Assembly (NCBI GenBank): GCA_963682055.1
Contig: OY821741.1
Coordinates: forward strand, 20,141,211-20,205,210
Source: Primula veris
Taxonomy: Eukaryota > Streptophyta > Magnoliopsida > Ericales > Primulaceae
Direction of reading: 5' to 3'
DNA: 64,000 nt
The translations under genes and the position numbers were made by a program. Below, one piece after another: positions 54,226-64,000 of this stretch (its first letter is position 1; the number at the start of each line of letters is the position of its first letter). The notes under the pieces were generated by a model. That model had not been told where the DNA came from and made no database searches. It saw nothing but the letters and a program-made list of their open reading frames with translations.

Positions 54226-55545
54226 TCAGCAAAGAAATAAACCATTCACATAAATAACATTTAAAAATGACCAAATCACGGGTAAAAGAAAATTAAAAAA
54301 ATTTCGATATGAAGGAATATATATCAACCGATTAAGATCGATATAAAAATCTGCCTCAAGAAATAAGCAGAAATCAAATGAAAGAAGATAAAATAATTTT
54401 AAATTTTTTTCAAGCATGAAAGGAATCCCAACATATTATTACACTTTCAAATTAACAAAAAAGAAAAAAAAAAGAAAATGCTGATACGATTAGAGCCTAC
54501 ATTATTGAGGGAAATTGCAATATCCTAGAAATGGAAGGAAATAGTATATTAGTAGAAAATTTTAGGTTTACAGAATTGTATTTTTCATATATTCCAATGA
54601 ATGATAATGATACAATTTATAGAATACTATACAAGCTAGAATAGGAAATGAAATATGTAAATATTGTCTTCCTAATTAGAGAAAACATATATAGAAACAT
54701 TGAAGTGTACAATCCCAGATTAGTAGGGATATAATCTCAACACTCTTCGCCAAGTTGGGGCGTAGATGTCACACATACCCAACTTATCTCGGAACTTTCA
54801 GAACACTCGATTTGAAACAACTTTCGTTAACATGTCAGCCAACTGGTCCTAAGATCGTATCTTAGGCAACTCCAGAAATTTTTCATCCAACTTCTCCTTA
54901 ATGAAAAATCTGCCTACCTCTATATGCTTTGTTCGATCATGTTGAAATGGATTACGGGCGATATCACATGCTGCTTTACTGTCACAATATAGTCAAATTG
55001 GTTGTCAAGGTTCATAACCCAAGTCATTAATAGAAGTCGCAGCTACAATATTTCGCATAATCCAATGGACAGACCTCTTAACTTGGCATCTGCACTTGAA
55101 CGAGCAACAACGCTTTGCTTCTTGCTTTTCCACATAACAAGGTTACCGCCAACAAAGGTAAAGTAACCAAACGTTGATCGTCTATCATCTATAGCTCTAG
55201 CCCAATCGGCATCAGTGTATGCATCTATGTTTTGATGACTTACATTTTTCGTAAAAAAAATTCCTTTTCCCAGAGCAGGTTTTAGGTACCTCAGAATTCG
55301 AGTAACTGCATCCATGTGTTTCTTACCAGGATTATGCATAAACTGGCTAACGATACTCAATACGTATGCCAAGTCTGGCCATGTGTGCGCTAAGTACATC
55401 AATTTTCTTACAAACCTTTGATATCTTTCCTTATTGGTCGGTACTTAGTTAGACTCTACACATAACTTTAAACCATCTTCTATGGGTGTTTCCGTCAGAT
55501 GACAATCTGACATGCCAGTTTCTCGCAATAGATCTAATGTATAAT
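54226..55545 (-). pseudogene. Inverted copy of copia A 3' end and flank
   Basis: Minus strand. The copia A-like RNase H frame 55043-55402 has TWPDLAYVLSIVSQFMHNPG, YTDADWARAIDDRRSTFGYF and VVARSSADAKLRG. 3' LTR 54561-54742 (182 bp). 54226-54560 repeats the DNA that flanks copia A on its right (43288-43640). RT upstream of RNase H is cut at 55545, where the direct duplication begins. Shared flank proves this is a duplicated block, not a second insertion. Unlike copia A the frame is open from PDLAY into the RNase H. Confidence 0.9.
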
Positions 55546-55550
55546 AATAC

Positions 55551-55927
55551 ACACAAAGTGCCCTGACACAAGAAGTTGATATGGAACCGTGACCCGTTAC
55601 CTATAAAAAGGTAGGAACCTTGGTATATGAAGACGCCACAAACAGTTATGGACTACCGAATGATAAGTCGGGGTGAACGCCACAAGGTAGAACCTTGATA
55701 AGTTGGAAAAGTTCAATGAAGAACCAAAGAGAAAACTCTCATTATATTTTATCCAAATCTAATTTACAATGCCACGAAATGGCTCTTATTTATACTTGGA
55801 ACAAGCCTCCAAGCATTTGAAAAGTCTTAGAAAAACATAAAATAACATAGGTTCAAAGTATGATTGACCTATGACCTTCTCACTTAACTACTTCAAATTC
55901 AGCAATATAATAGTAAATACAATGCAT
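55551..55927 (-). mobile_element. Gypsy G LTR, third locus (partial)
   Basis: Direct match to 8704-9065, including the AATACACACAAAGTGCCCTG insert. Truncated at the join with the copia A copy. Confidence 0.7.
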
Positions 55928-56872
55928 TTAGGTTGAACAACTCAAGAATGAGTTTAAAACTTCGATTAATTTATTCCCCTTGAGTTGTAGTTCATGAATC
56001 CATGTAATAGATGTAAAAAATCTGCCACCGTGCATTAATATCTTTGATGATTCAGACCCTTTATAATCAAGCACTAATAACCATGAAATTATCCTTAGAG
56101 TAGTTTCTTGAATATCCCTAATTTGATTCACCAAGTGTTGGGCTTCGTTTGAGCTTAAGTTTCGATTTTCCCATAATCAGCCTATATGTCATGTATTAAC
56201 ATGTTTAGCGCTTCTTGGAACCTTTTATCTTTTGATCTTGTTATTGGTCTGATAGAAACTTGCAATGAATTTCTAGGTATAGGAACCATGATCACATCAG
56301 ACTCCCTCTCTTGAAAAATATTTGTCCTCAAATCGGAACCTGCGAAAAAAGAAGATAAGTTAGAATCATCAAAGTTTTCACTAACATAATGGCTACCTTG
56401 GTAATTCGTTTTGCCTTCGATCTCTTTAAGCATTAAAATTTTCTCTTCATTTATTACTAGAAAGCTAGGCATTGTTGGGGTATACCATCCTTGCATCAAA
56501 CCTATATCTCCTAGCTTGAACACAACTTTCTAAAACTCATTTTCAAATTCGAAAATCAAAATGTTCATTTTTTACGTTAAAGTTCTTTCGATCCTTTTCA
56601 TGAATATATTGCTTTATAAACTCAACACTCATTTTGACAACAAATCTGCCATAATCAACGATAGAAAATATAGTTAACTCTAATGAAGCTGAAAGATTCA
56701 AACCACAAAACCTAGAAGGATGGTTCCTATCACATGAATATTTAATATGCTCCAAATACTCTTTCCACGTACTCAAATTGTTTTGAATTATATCATGTGA
56801 CAAGCTAGTTAAATTCACATGAACTAAATTTGTTGGATCATCAATTTGGAGGTAACAAGTGATAGAAAACAA
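55928..56872 (-). pseudogene. Gypsy G integrase C-terminus and pol tail, direct copy
   Basis: Copy of 9120-10041. 56182-56523 has KLGDIGLMQGW to PITRSKDKRFQEALNMLI. 56543-56872 has HPSRFCGLNLSASLEL and continues further than the first copy through FIKQYIHEKDRKNFNVKNEHFDF, the segment after the integrase core. Differences from the first copy are scattered, about one in fifty bases by eye. Nonfunctional for the same frame breaks. Confidence 0.75.
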
Positions 56873-57010
56873 TAACTTACGTACTAACTTACACCAAAAA
56901 TAATAACAAAACTATCTTAATAACTTTGTGTTTTTGTTCAAAGAAATATTTTTCGACTTGTAATGCATTCTTAAAATTTGTTTAAAGAGTAAAATAGCAT
57001 CACAAGTGGC

Positions 57011-57561
57011 TTAATTACAAGATATAGCATAAACAGCCCTACAAAGTGTATCAACCACCCGAAAAGAAAATTCCACATGGCATGCTTCAAACACAATTTT
57101 ACTTTTAGATTTAGTTAAGCCTAACAAATGAACAATATAAATAACAAGCAAAGCCCTTAGCAATGAATATGAAACTTGAGGTTTCATTTTAAATTTGGCA
57201 TGCTTATAGGTTACAATTTTCCTACCAACTTTGTCCAAAGTATTTCCTTTAATACGGTAGAGTAAAACCATCTTATAGCCACAATAAGTAAACTTCTTGA
57301 GATAAGAACGCAAATTTTCAAATATCAAAAACTCGAAAATCATATTTGAAAGCTCAATATCATATTTTAAGCGTTTGTTGTAGAACATATTCTTTTCAAT
57401 GTATGCAAATAATTAGGAACATTAATTAACTCAAATAGTCTAGCAAACATATATACATGTAAAGCAACTAGTGTCTTAGAAACACCAAAGTGTCCTATTA
57501 CATCAGAACCATGAGCTACTCTAACAAACAAATTAGATGATAAACAACTAATGTCATTCAA
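57011..57561 (-). pseudogene. Gypsy G integrase core and zinc segment, direct copy
   Basis: 57367-57561 has VRVAHGSDVIGHFGVSKTL (HHCC start). 57011-57388 has RVVDTLCRAVYAISCN of the core. About 100 bp present near 10550-10600 is missing here, so the spacing between the two is shorter. The catalytic Asp positions are substituted as in the first copy. Confidence 0.7.
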
Positions 57562-57675
57562 TTCATGCGTTTTGAATAAAAACGAGTCTTACCGATTAAG
57601 GTGTTCAATTTCTACTTTGTCAAAATAACCGAGTATAGTTGCAAAATAAGAATCATCAATATATATATCCTTAAT

Positions 57676-58080
57676 CTATGAAAAACCATGTAATTGTCCA
57701 ACTAAATTTGAATGCAACGTATACCTTTTCGAGAGCGCATCAGCCACTACATTCTTCTTATCTCTCTTATACGTGATTACAAAAGAAAATGTATCGATGA
57801 ACTTCACCCATCTGACATGTCTTTTGTTCAGTTTTTGTTTACCTCGTAGGTGCTTTAGTGGGTCATAACCATAGTGAATCACGAACGTCTTTGGCCAAGA
57901 ATAGTGTTACCAAGTCTCCAATTCCCTCGCCAATGCATATAACTTCTCGTCGTATGTTGGATAATTTAAAGCTGCCCTGGTTAGATTTTCACTAAAGTAT
58001 GCAATAGGACATCCTCCTCGCATTAGAACATCTCCAACACATTGTTCGTAGGTTACGTAAAGACCAATTTCAATGAGTAC
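57676..58080 (-). pseudogene. Gypsy G RNase H, direct copy
   Basis: 57676-57882 is an open frame: [40 protein letters not shown], then [10 protein letters not shown], a textbook Ty3/gypsy RNase H C-terminus. 57883-58080 holds the N-terminal part ([13 protein letters not shown] in another frame). Confidence 0.85.
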
Positions 58081-58409
58081 TCCACCTGGATATGCATCTT
58101 ACCCTCCTTGCGTTGACAAGTCTGAATTCCAATTCCCTCTTTCGCCTTAACAAGGTATTTGATCCCCTTAAATTGTCGAAGCCCAATAGCAATCTCTCAG
58201 GAAATTAAGTCTCCACCATCCTGTAATAGATAAAGAAAAACACTAGAAAAACAAATGCTCACTTTTGTTCTCTATTTTCTTTCCTCTCCAAGAAACTCTT
58301 TTTTTTCTCTCTCCTTTCTTTCTATTTTCATCTCAGATATTTTTAAGATGTCACTCTCATTCTTTTCAATCTTTTTTTTCATTTCACTCTCATTTTTTTC
58401 TTATCTTTC
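58081..58409 (-). pseudogene. Gypsy G RT start and polypyrimidine tract, direct copy
   Basis: 58081-58252 matches the pre-RT segment of 11241-11447. 58255-58409 is a CT-rich run (purine-rich on the coding strand) that contains the uninterrupted target CATTCTTTTCAATC of the SIRE-like insertion. The RT core is missing. Confidence 0.65.
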
Positions 58410-59336
58410 TTATTTTTTTTCATTTTCTTTTAATCTCACTCGATCTTCGTACACCTGATTTGGTGTTAAAGGAACAAGGCTAAGTTGTTTTTCTTTGAAT
58501 ACGAAGGAGTAGGTATTGATTGAATCGTGATGTTTCATCCTTCGATCAAACAACAATGGTTTTCCCAAGAGAATATGCGCCACCTGCATTGGAGCCACAT
58601 CACATAAAACGGCATCCTTATATCTCCATATTGAACACACCAAAACCTGTATATTGATCATAACTTTGTCATAATCATTTGTCAATTGTAACATATAAGG
58701 ATTAGGATGTTTTGAAATTTGTCAATTTAGTTTTTCGACCATAATACTACTAGCCACATTAGTACAACTCTCGCCTTCCATTATCATGCTAGACACCTTA
58801 GCATTAACATAGCATCTAGTATGAAAGTAGTTGTCAACTTGTAATTCCAGATGTCTCTTAATTGGTCCATCTAGCTCGTTGGTTATAAAATTAATTTCCA
58901 CCTCAACCACATCATCTTCAACATCCTTAACAAGCTCATGATCAGATTCACTTTTAGTAACAACACCATTATTTGGGCATATAATATCATCAAGTTTTCT
59001 TCCAAAATCTTTGAAACATTCATCAAATATTTTTTCATAATCTTGAGTTTTAGTTTTACCTTCGTTTGAAGTGAGTCGCTCCGTTCCATACTTTGAGATC
59101 TGAACCTTAGGCTTCGAATTATGTTCATGGAACCCTTCATTTTTACTTTTCCCTTTCTTTGGTTGGACTCTTCGCTTTTCATGCATGCTAGGGACCTTTT
59201 GTCGCTGTTTTTTAGGTGCATTTCGTAGCCCATCGATTCGTTTGTTTAGTCGCTCGAAATCAGTCCTAATCATTCTTCGTATCTCACCCATCATGGCCTC
59301 CATTTGTAATTTCATTTCAGTCTCTTCCGAATCCAT
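58410..59336 (-). pseudogene. Gypsy G gag start and protease, direct copy
   Basis: 59336 Met: MDSEETEMKLQMEAMMGEI, basic region, then directly VEVEINFI, HTRCYVNAKVSSMIMEGESC and NVASSIMVEKLN, then a single TGA at 58722, then in the same frame KHPNPYMLQL, CDVAPMQVAHILLGKPLLFDRR and LVPLTPNQVYEDRVRLKE. Only that one stop interrupts about 300 codons. The protease Asp is Glu (MEGES for IDGGS). The capsid and zinc knuckle are deleted as in the first copy. Confidence 0.8.
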
Positions 59337-60473
59337 TCGAACTTGTTTTCGCTACAAAAATATGTTAGAATAAAAATTAAATAGACCTCACATGCTCGCT
59401 CACGTGTTTAAACTCAGAAATGTGCACTCATCGCTCGTGTATCACTCAAATTGGCTTTTACCCTCAAGTGATCTCACACACTCTGCCTTTTTCTCCTCAA
59501 ATATAAACTCACTCACTCAGCCTTACCCACTCTTAATTTGTTTCCTCTATAGGTTCTCTATGAACTTATTAAACCACAAGATTCTCCTCGTAGCGTTTAT
59601 CTAAGCGAAGTAGTTAGTGACCAGAACTTTCTTTTAAAATATGGGGATTACTAAAACACTTGATAGACTGTATTTAGTGATGGATATTAAAATGACTCAA
59701 ATAAAAAAACTTGACAATTCTCTTTCTTTTTCATTTTTTTGTTGGCACTTCTATTTTTTTGAGCTCTCTTAGAATCTGATTTTCTTATTTTATTTTGATC
59801 CTTTTTCTATTTTTTTTTATGTCACTTTTATTTGTATCTTTGTTTTTTTTTTCAATGAGGATAACAAAGATCAACAACGAAATATAAATGACTCTTTTCT
59901 TTGTATACAACTTATTAGAACTCAATAAAGCAAAAAAAAAATGTGAATACTTTTTTTTTACAATATCTGATCAGGTTTATAACGATCAAACTAAAGACCG
60001 CTACCCGTCATCTATAAAGAGGTGGGAATCTTGGTATGATTAGCTGATATTCCAATACTAAATACCGTAACCCATCACCTATAAAGAGGTGTGAACCTTA
60101 GTATGATTAGTTTGCTATGGAACCACGACCCATCACCTATAAAGAGGTGGGAACTTTGGTACGTGATGACGCCACAAACTATTATGGATTACCGAATGAT
60201 AAGTCGGGGTGAACGCCACAAGGTAGAATCTTGATAAGTTCGAAAAGTTCAATGAAGAACCAAAGAGAAAACTCTCAATATATTTTATCCAAATCTAATT
60301 TACAATGCCACGAAATGGCTCTTATTTATACTTGGAACAAGCGTCCAAGCATTTGAAAAGTCTTAGAAACAAATTAAATAACATAGGTTCAAAGTATGAT
60401 TGACCTATGACCTTCTAACTTACTTAACTACTTCAAATTCAGCAATATAATAGTAAATACAATGCATTTGAGG
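59337..60473 (-). mobile_element. Gypsy G 5' UTR and LTR, direct copy
   Basis: Matches 17376-18518. The primer site is deleted with the same TTTTTACAATATCTGATC join at about 59958-59971. LTR about 59968-60450 with three CACCTATAAAGAGGTG units. Confidence 0.7.
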
Positions 60474-60683
60474 TTAACAACTCAAGAATGAGTTTAAAGA
60501 TTCAATTAATTTATGCCCCTTGAGTTGTAATTCATGAATCCATGTAATAGATGTCAAAAATCTGCCACCATGCATTAATATCTTTGAAGATTCAGCCCCT
60601 TTATAATCAAGAACTAATAACCACGAAATTATCCTTAGAGTAGTGTCTTGAATAGACCCAATCTGATTCACCAGGTGTTGGGC
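60474..60683 (-). pseudogene. Gypsy G pol tail fragment, direct copy
   Basis: QIGSIQDTTLRIISWLLVLDYKG and GGRFLTSITWIHELQLKG, matching 18519-18728. Cut at 60683 by a deletion that removes the equivalent of 18729-20275. Confidence 0.6.
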
Positions 60684-62404
60684 TAATTTATCCATAAACG
60701 TTTTATACAAATTTTACCAAAAACCGGTCAATCGACTAATTTTTAGCCAAAAACCGAAACTCTTCCGAGAAACTTTATTTTAAAAAACTGTTACTAATTT
60801 TATAAATAAAAAGGACCCAATAGATTTGTTTCTAAAGATTTGTTATTTTTGAGTAGTAAAATAATATTTTTGGATCATGAGTTAACTTTTAAAACTTTGG
60901 GGACCAAATAGTTCGCTTCCACAAACTCTCTCAAAACAGTTTGTACATCTTCAATTCAGCCCACTTTCAAAGCAGAAAAACCAAAAACAACAGAGAAAAG
61001 AGAGATTTCAAAGCTTAGGAACGGGGTTTAGGGTAACGGGGGTTATCCATTGCGACTAGACGAGGATGTATGTTAGGGTTAGGTCTTGCGTTTATTTTAA
61101 ATTGGGGGTTTTGCCTTTATCTCAATTATGTTCTTAAATTGTTAATTGGGTTTTATTTGTTATACCTTTAATTCACTTACTTTAATTGTAGAAGTTGAGA
61201 AATTAGACTTATTAATTTCGAATTAATGAGATTATGGATGGGTTTGCGTGTTTTATGAGTTGATTATGTGATATTATAGTTGTTGATGAAATTTGGTAAA
61301 TTTATGTTGAATAAAGATGAATTGTAGTTTATGCATACAAGGTGTTTGTTAAAATGCCTGAATGATATTTATGTTGTTGGACTTGTTTGGCTAGTTGTGA
61401 ATCTAGCACCTATGCTTATGGGTTTTGTTGAATTACGTTAAAGTGATGTATGAGAATGTGATAATTGAATGGTTTAATATTATTGGCCGAGGCCTTGTGA
61501 TTTATTTATTTGTTAGCAATGGTCTATGTCTCTTCCTATACTGGGGACATAAGACGGCCGAGGGGTATAGGGAATGACTTGTCTTACGGACTGGAGCGAG
61601 TGGCGTGAAGAGGTCCTAGTGTGCACTTTTATTATTTTTGTTAGCAATGGTCTCTGTCTCTTCCTAAACCGGGGACATAAGATGGCCGAGGGGTATAGGG
61701 AATGACTCGTTGTACGGACTGGGGCGAGTGGCGTCAAGAGGTCCAAGTGCGCACTTTAAATCTAATTTTTGTTAGCAATGGTCTATGTCTCTTCCTATAC
61801 CGGGGACATAAGACGGCCGAGGGGTATAGGGAATGACCTACCTTACGGACTGGGGTAGGTGGCATGAGAGGTCCATGTTTGCTATAGATCTGTGTTGAAG
61901 TTATTTAGTTTATTTCGTTGTACAATGTTATTTTATTTCTTTTTATACATTGTTATTGTAGTTGTTGTTGTGAGTTCTTGCATTTATGGGATGGAGTGAA
62001 GGTATTTTAGTGGTGTCGTCCCGTCTATGTATGTGCGTGGGACTCACCGTTACAGTTTTTTCTTTCAGGTACGACTTAGGTTGGCACATTCGTATAGGAG
62101 CATTAGTGAAGTATCGCATGGGCTCGGGGCTTCTTTCCGTTGCTTTCTTTTTCACTTAGACTAGTTTTTGAGGTTGTAGCCTACGGGCAAATTACTTTTG
62201 TTTGTTATCTTTTATAAATCTTTTCAAACCTTCTTGTCTTGTAGCCGCATTTGGCAAACACTTTTTATTTAATTGTTTAATTGTTCCTTTAGCTCGCAAG
62301 TCTTTTTCTTTTAAAAGTAAATTTTGTACCAGCAGGTTCTTTTTCCTTTTGTTTAAAAAGGTCACCCCTTGATGTTCGGGTTTTGCGGATTTTGGGGCGT
62401 GACA
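60684..62404 (+). mobile_element. Solo LTR, gypsy type, 5'-truncated second copy
   Basis: Matches 20276-22044 and ends GGATTTTGGGGCGTGACA. It lacks the first about 40 bp and about 60 bp near 61020. Three 129-bp tandem units at 61511-61880. Confidence 0.85.
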
Positions 62405-63281
62405 AAACCCTTTTTAGGTACCTATGAATTATTACAAATGTTTTAATTTTTACTGTAGTTTCACTAAAAGTATATGCGTCTCAATGTTTTTGGGTAATAT
62501 TTTACTCAGTAAAAGTATCAAACTTTAAAAATATATCCTGCGTTTATAATTGAATTTATAAAGGTAAACATTTGCTAATGCACATAAAAATGTTCTATTG
62601 ATTGTTAATATCGTCATTATCAACAATGACTTTCTTGACTTTTTTAATATCAAAATAGCATAGCCTAAGCATTTTATGTCATGAGTGGGACTCAAGTACA
62701 AAAAGTGTAAGCTTTGCTACTTGTTTATGCTTTTCAATCAGATATAACTAAAATTTTCACCTATGCGCTTTGAGCCAGTACTTTTTTTCAAAGATGTTAT
62801 TGCACAAAAAACCTCATTATTATAATGAGTGTAAGCCCCCAGTTGCCCCCAGTTGCCGCCTGTAAGCCCCCAGTTATGTATTCAGAACTTGAAAGTTTAT
62901 TTTCTTAGAATACTGTGCTATTGCCAGAGAGATTAAACTACAGCGGGAGGCCACCTTGAGTAGGATAGTTAAGAGGAGTAGTAGTAATAGCAATATAGGC
63001 TTAAACTACGAGTGACTCATTAATTTTGTAAGTCTTAGATATTTATTGTAAGCTTTCTCAATATTCTAATATGAGCAAGATTCCCGAAAAGTAGACTTGG
63101 TCGAACTCCATAATCAAACGTGTTGTGTTCAACCTCTATTTATTCAGTACATATGTGTGTGTGATTAGGCTTAAGTACGAAGATCCATTTTCAGTTACAA
63201 CTGAGAACTAAATTTACTAAAGTTCAGTTATAACTGAAACATGCGTAACTGCATCTTAGAGTATTAAGACATTTAATTATT
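62405..63281 (+). mobile_element. Copia F LTR, truncated, third copy
   Basis: Matches 22045-22892 with the same internal deletion and an extra CCCCCAGTTG unit near 62836-62855. Keeps the CAGTTATAACTGAAACATGC block that the right-arm copy lost. Confidence 0.65.
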
Positions 63282-64000
63282 TAAATTGTTATCACAGGTA
63301 CACATCAAACCTTATTGGTGTGGATCATGTGCTAAAAGAATTATGAATCTAATGGAAGAAGGAAATTCTGGTGGAAAGCCACCATTGTTGAGAGGTGCAA
63401 CCAACTATAGTATGTGGAAGATAAAAATGATGGCATACATCAAGCAGATAGATGAAAAATCCTGGAGCATGGTTAATGAAGGATGGAGTCCACCAACGTT
63501 AGCTGATGATGAGGGAAATAAATTCAAGATTGCTCAATAAAAGTAGACTGCTAAATAGAAGAAGCAAGTTCAGGGTGACTCTAAATCTGTGTATGCACTG
63601 TACAATTGGGTAACTGTAAAACAAAATTCTCTTTTTTCTCTCCAAGCAAGTTGGGACACTTTTGTTGTTACTTTTGAACCAAAAAGGGTAAGGCCTCTAG
63701 ATTACAAGAGTTTGTCACTAATTTTGAAAATCTAAGTCTGGATGACGAATAAACTGTTGAAGAGTTTAATATTAAAATTTGTACTCTTTCTGGTAATGTG
63801 CTTCCTCTAGGGAATTTTTTTTTTGAAAAGAAACTTGTTAAAAAAGCTATGAGATCTCGACCACCTAGACTTAACATGAAAGTTACAGCTATTGTGTAAT
63901 CTAGTGTTATTAATACTATCAAACTGGAAGAATTAATTGGAAATCTAAGAACCTATGAATATAAAAAAAAATTAAAGTTAGTTGTACATGAAAATAACAT
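63282..64000 (+). pseudogene. Copia F gag remnant, third copy (runs off window)
   Basis: 63286-63540 holds NYSMWKIKMMAYIK and WSMVNEGWSPP. Downstream pieces hold ASWDTFVVTF, RLQEFVTNFENL, VEEFNIKI, MRSRPPRLNMKV and LEELIGNLRTYE. Stops match the right-arm copy (after GNKFKIAQ and LDDE), so most decay predates the duplication. An extra small deletion removes the EVTKK codons. Confidence 0.85.

Noticed and set aside
58255..58483. Phe/Ser-rich plus frames
   Set aside because: Translation of a polypyrimidine tract next to the gypsy protease remnant on the opposite strand.
1..64000. tRNA, rRNA, snRNA genes and intact host genes
   Set aside because: None recognised by eye on either strand. The only tRNA-like sequences are short primer binding sites.

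Overview
This window is nuclear DNA of a flowering plant, probably a eudicot. It is AT-rich and made almost entirely of broken transposable elements. I see plant-type Ty1/copia and Ty3/gypsy polyproteins, initiator-Met tRNA primer sites (TGGTATCAGAGC type), a TRIM, hAT-like and fold-back DNA elements, and LINE pieces with zf-RVT and RNase H domains. Two short intron-bearing fragments of real plant genes are also present: a plant O-methyltransferase terminal exon and TOPLESS-type co-repressor exons. No intact host gene, tRNA, rRNA or CRISPR array was recognised.

Layout. 1-1577: the 3' end of a decayed copia element E (RT/RNase H remnant, a 3' UTR of repeated hairpins, PPT, LTR). 1578-7745 is one arm of a large inverted duplication whose other arm is about 18000-26581. 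It carries, in opposite orientation, part of a long-TIR DNA element, an O-methyltransferase exon, a copia F gag fragment with LTR, unclassified repeat, and a gypsy G LTR. At 7745 two gypsy 5' ends meet head to head. 7746-18908: minus-strand gypsy G remnants (gag start, protease, RT start, RNase H, integrase, pol C-terminus; capsid and RT core missing), split at 11548-16407 by a young, gag-only, SIRE-like copia element with 5-bp target duplication TTTTC. 20236-22044: a solo LTR inserted in the second arm. 26117-27239: the more complete long-TIR DNA element.

28735-31690: a LINE 3' fragment (minus) fused to a truncated copia C (minus), producing one 365-codon chimeric ORF. 32529-43287: copia A (plus) with identical-length 182-bp LTRs, interrupted by copia B (minus, 34102-41226), the best preserved element here. 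43288-54225: mostly single-copy AT-rich DNA holding the TOPLESS fragment, two fold-back elements, a LINE ORF1 start, a tandem TRIM, a 105-bp miniature LTR-like element and a hAT-like element. 54226-55545: inverted copy of the copia A 3' end with its flank. 55551-64000: a direct second copy of the 8.7-23.6 kb segment, without the SIRE-like insertion and with a 1.55-kb deletion.

The elements tell an order of events rather than a pathway. Gypsy G and copia F decayed first. The region was then duplicated in inverted and direct orientation. Copia E and the SIRE-like element probably landed afterwards. Coding calls rest on motif recognition by eye; no database search was possible.
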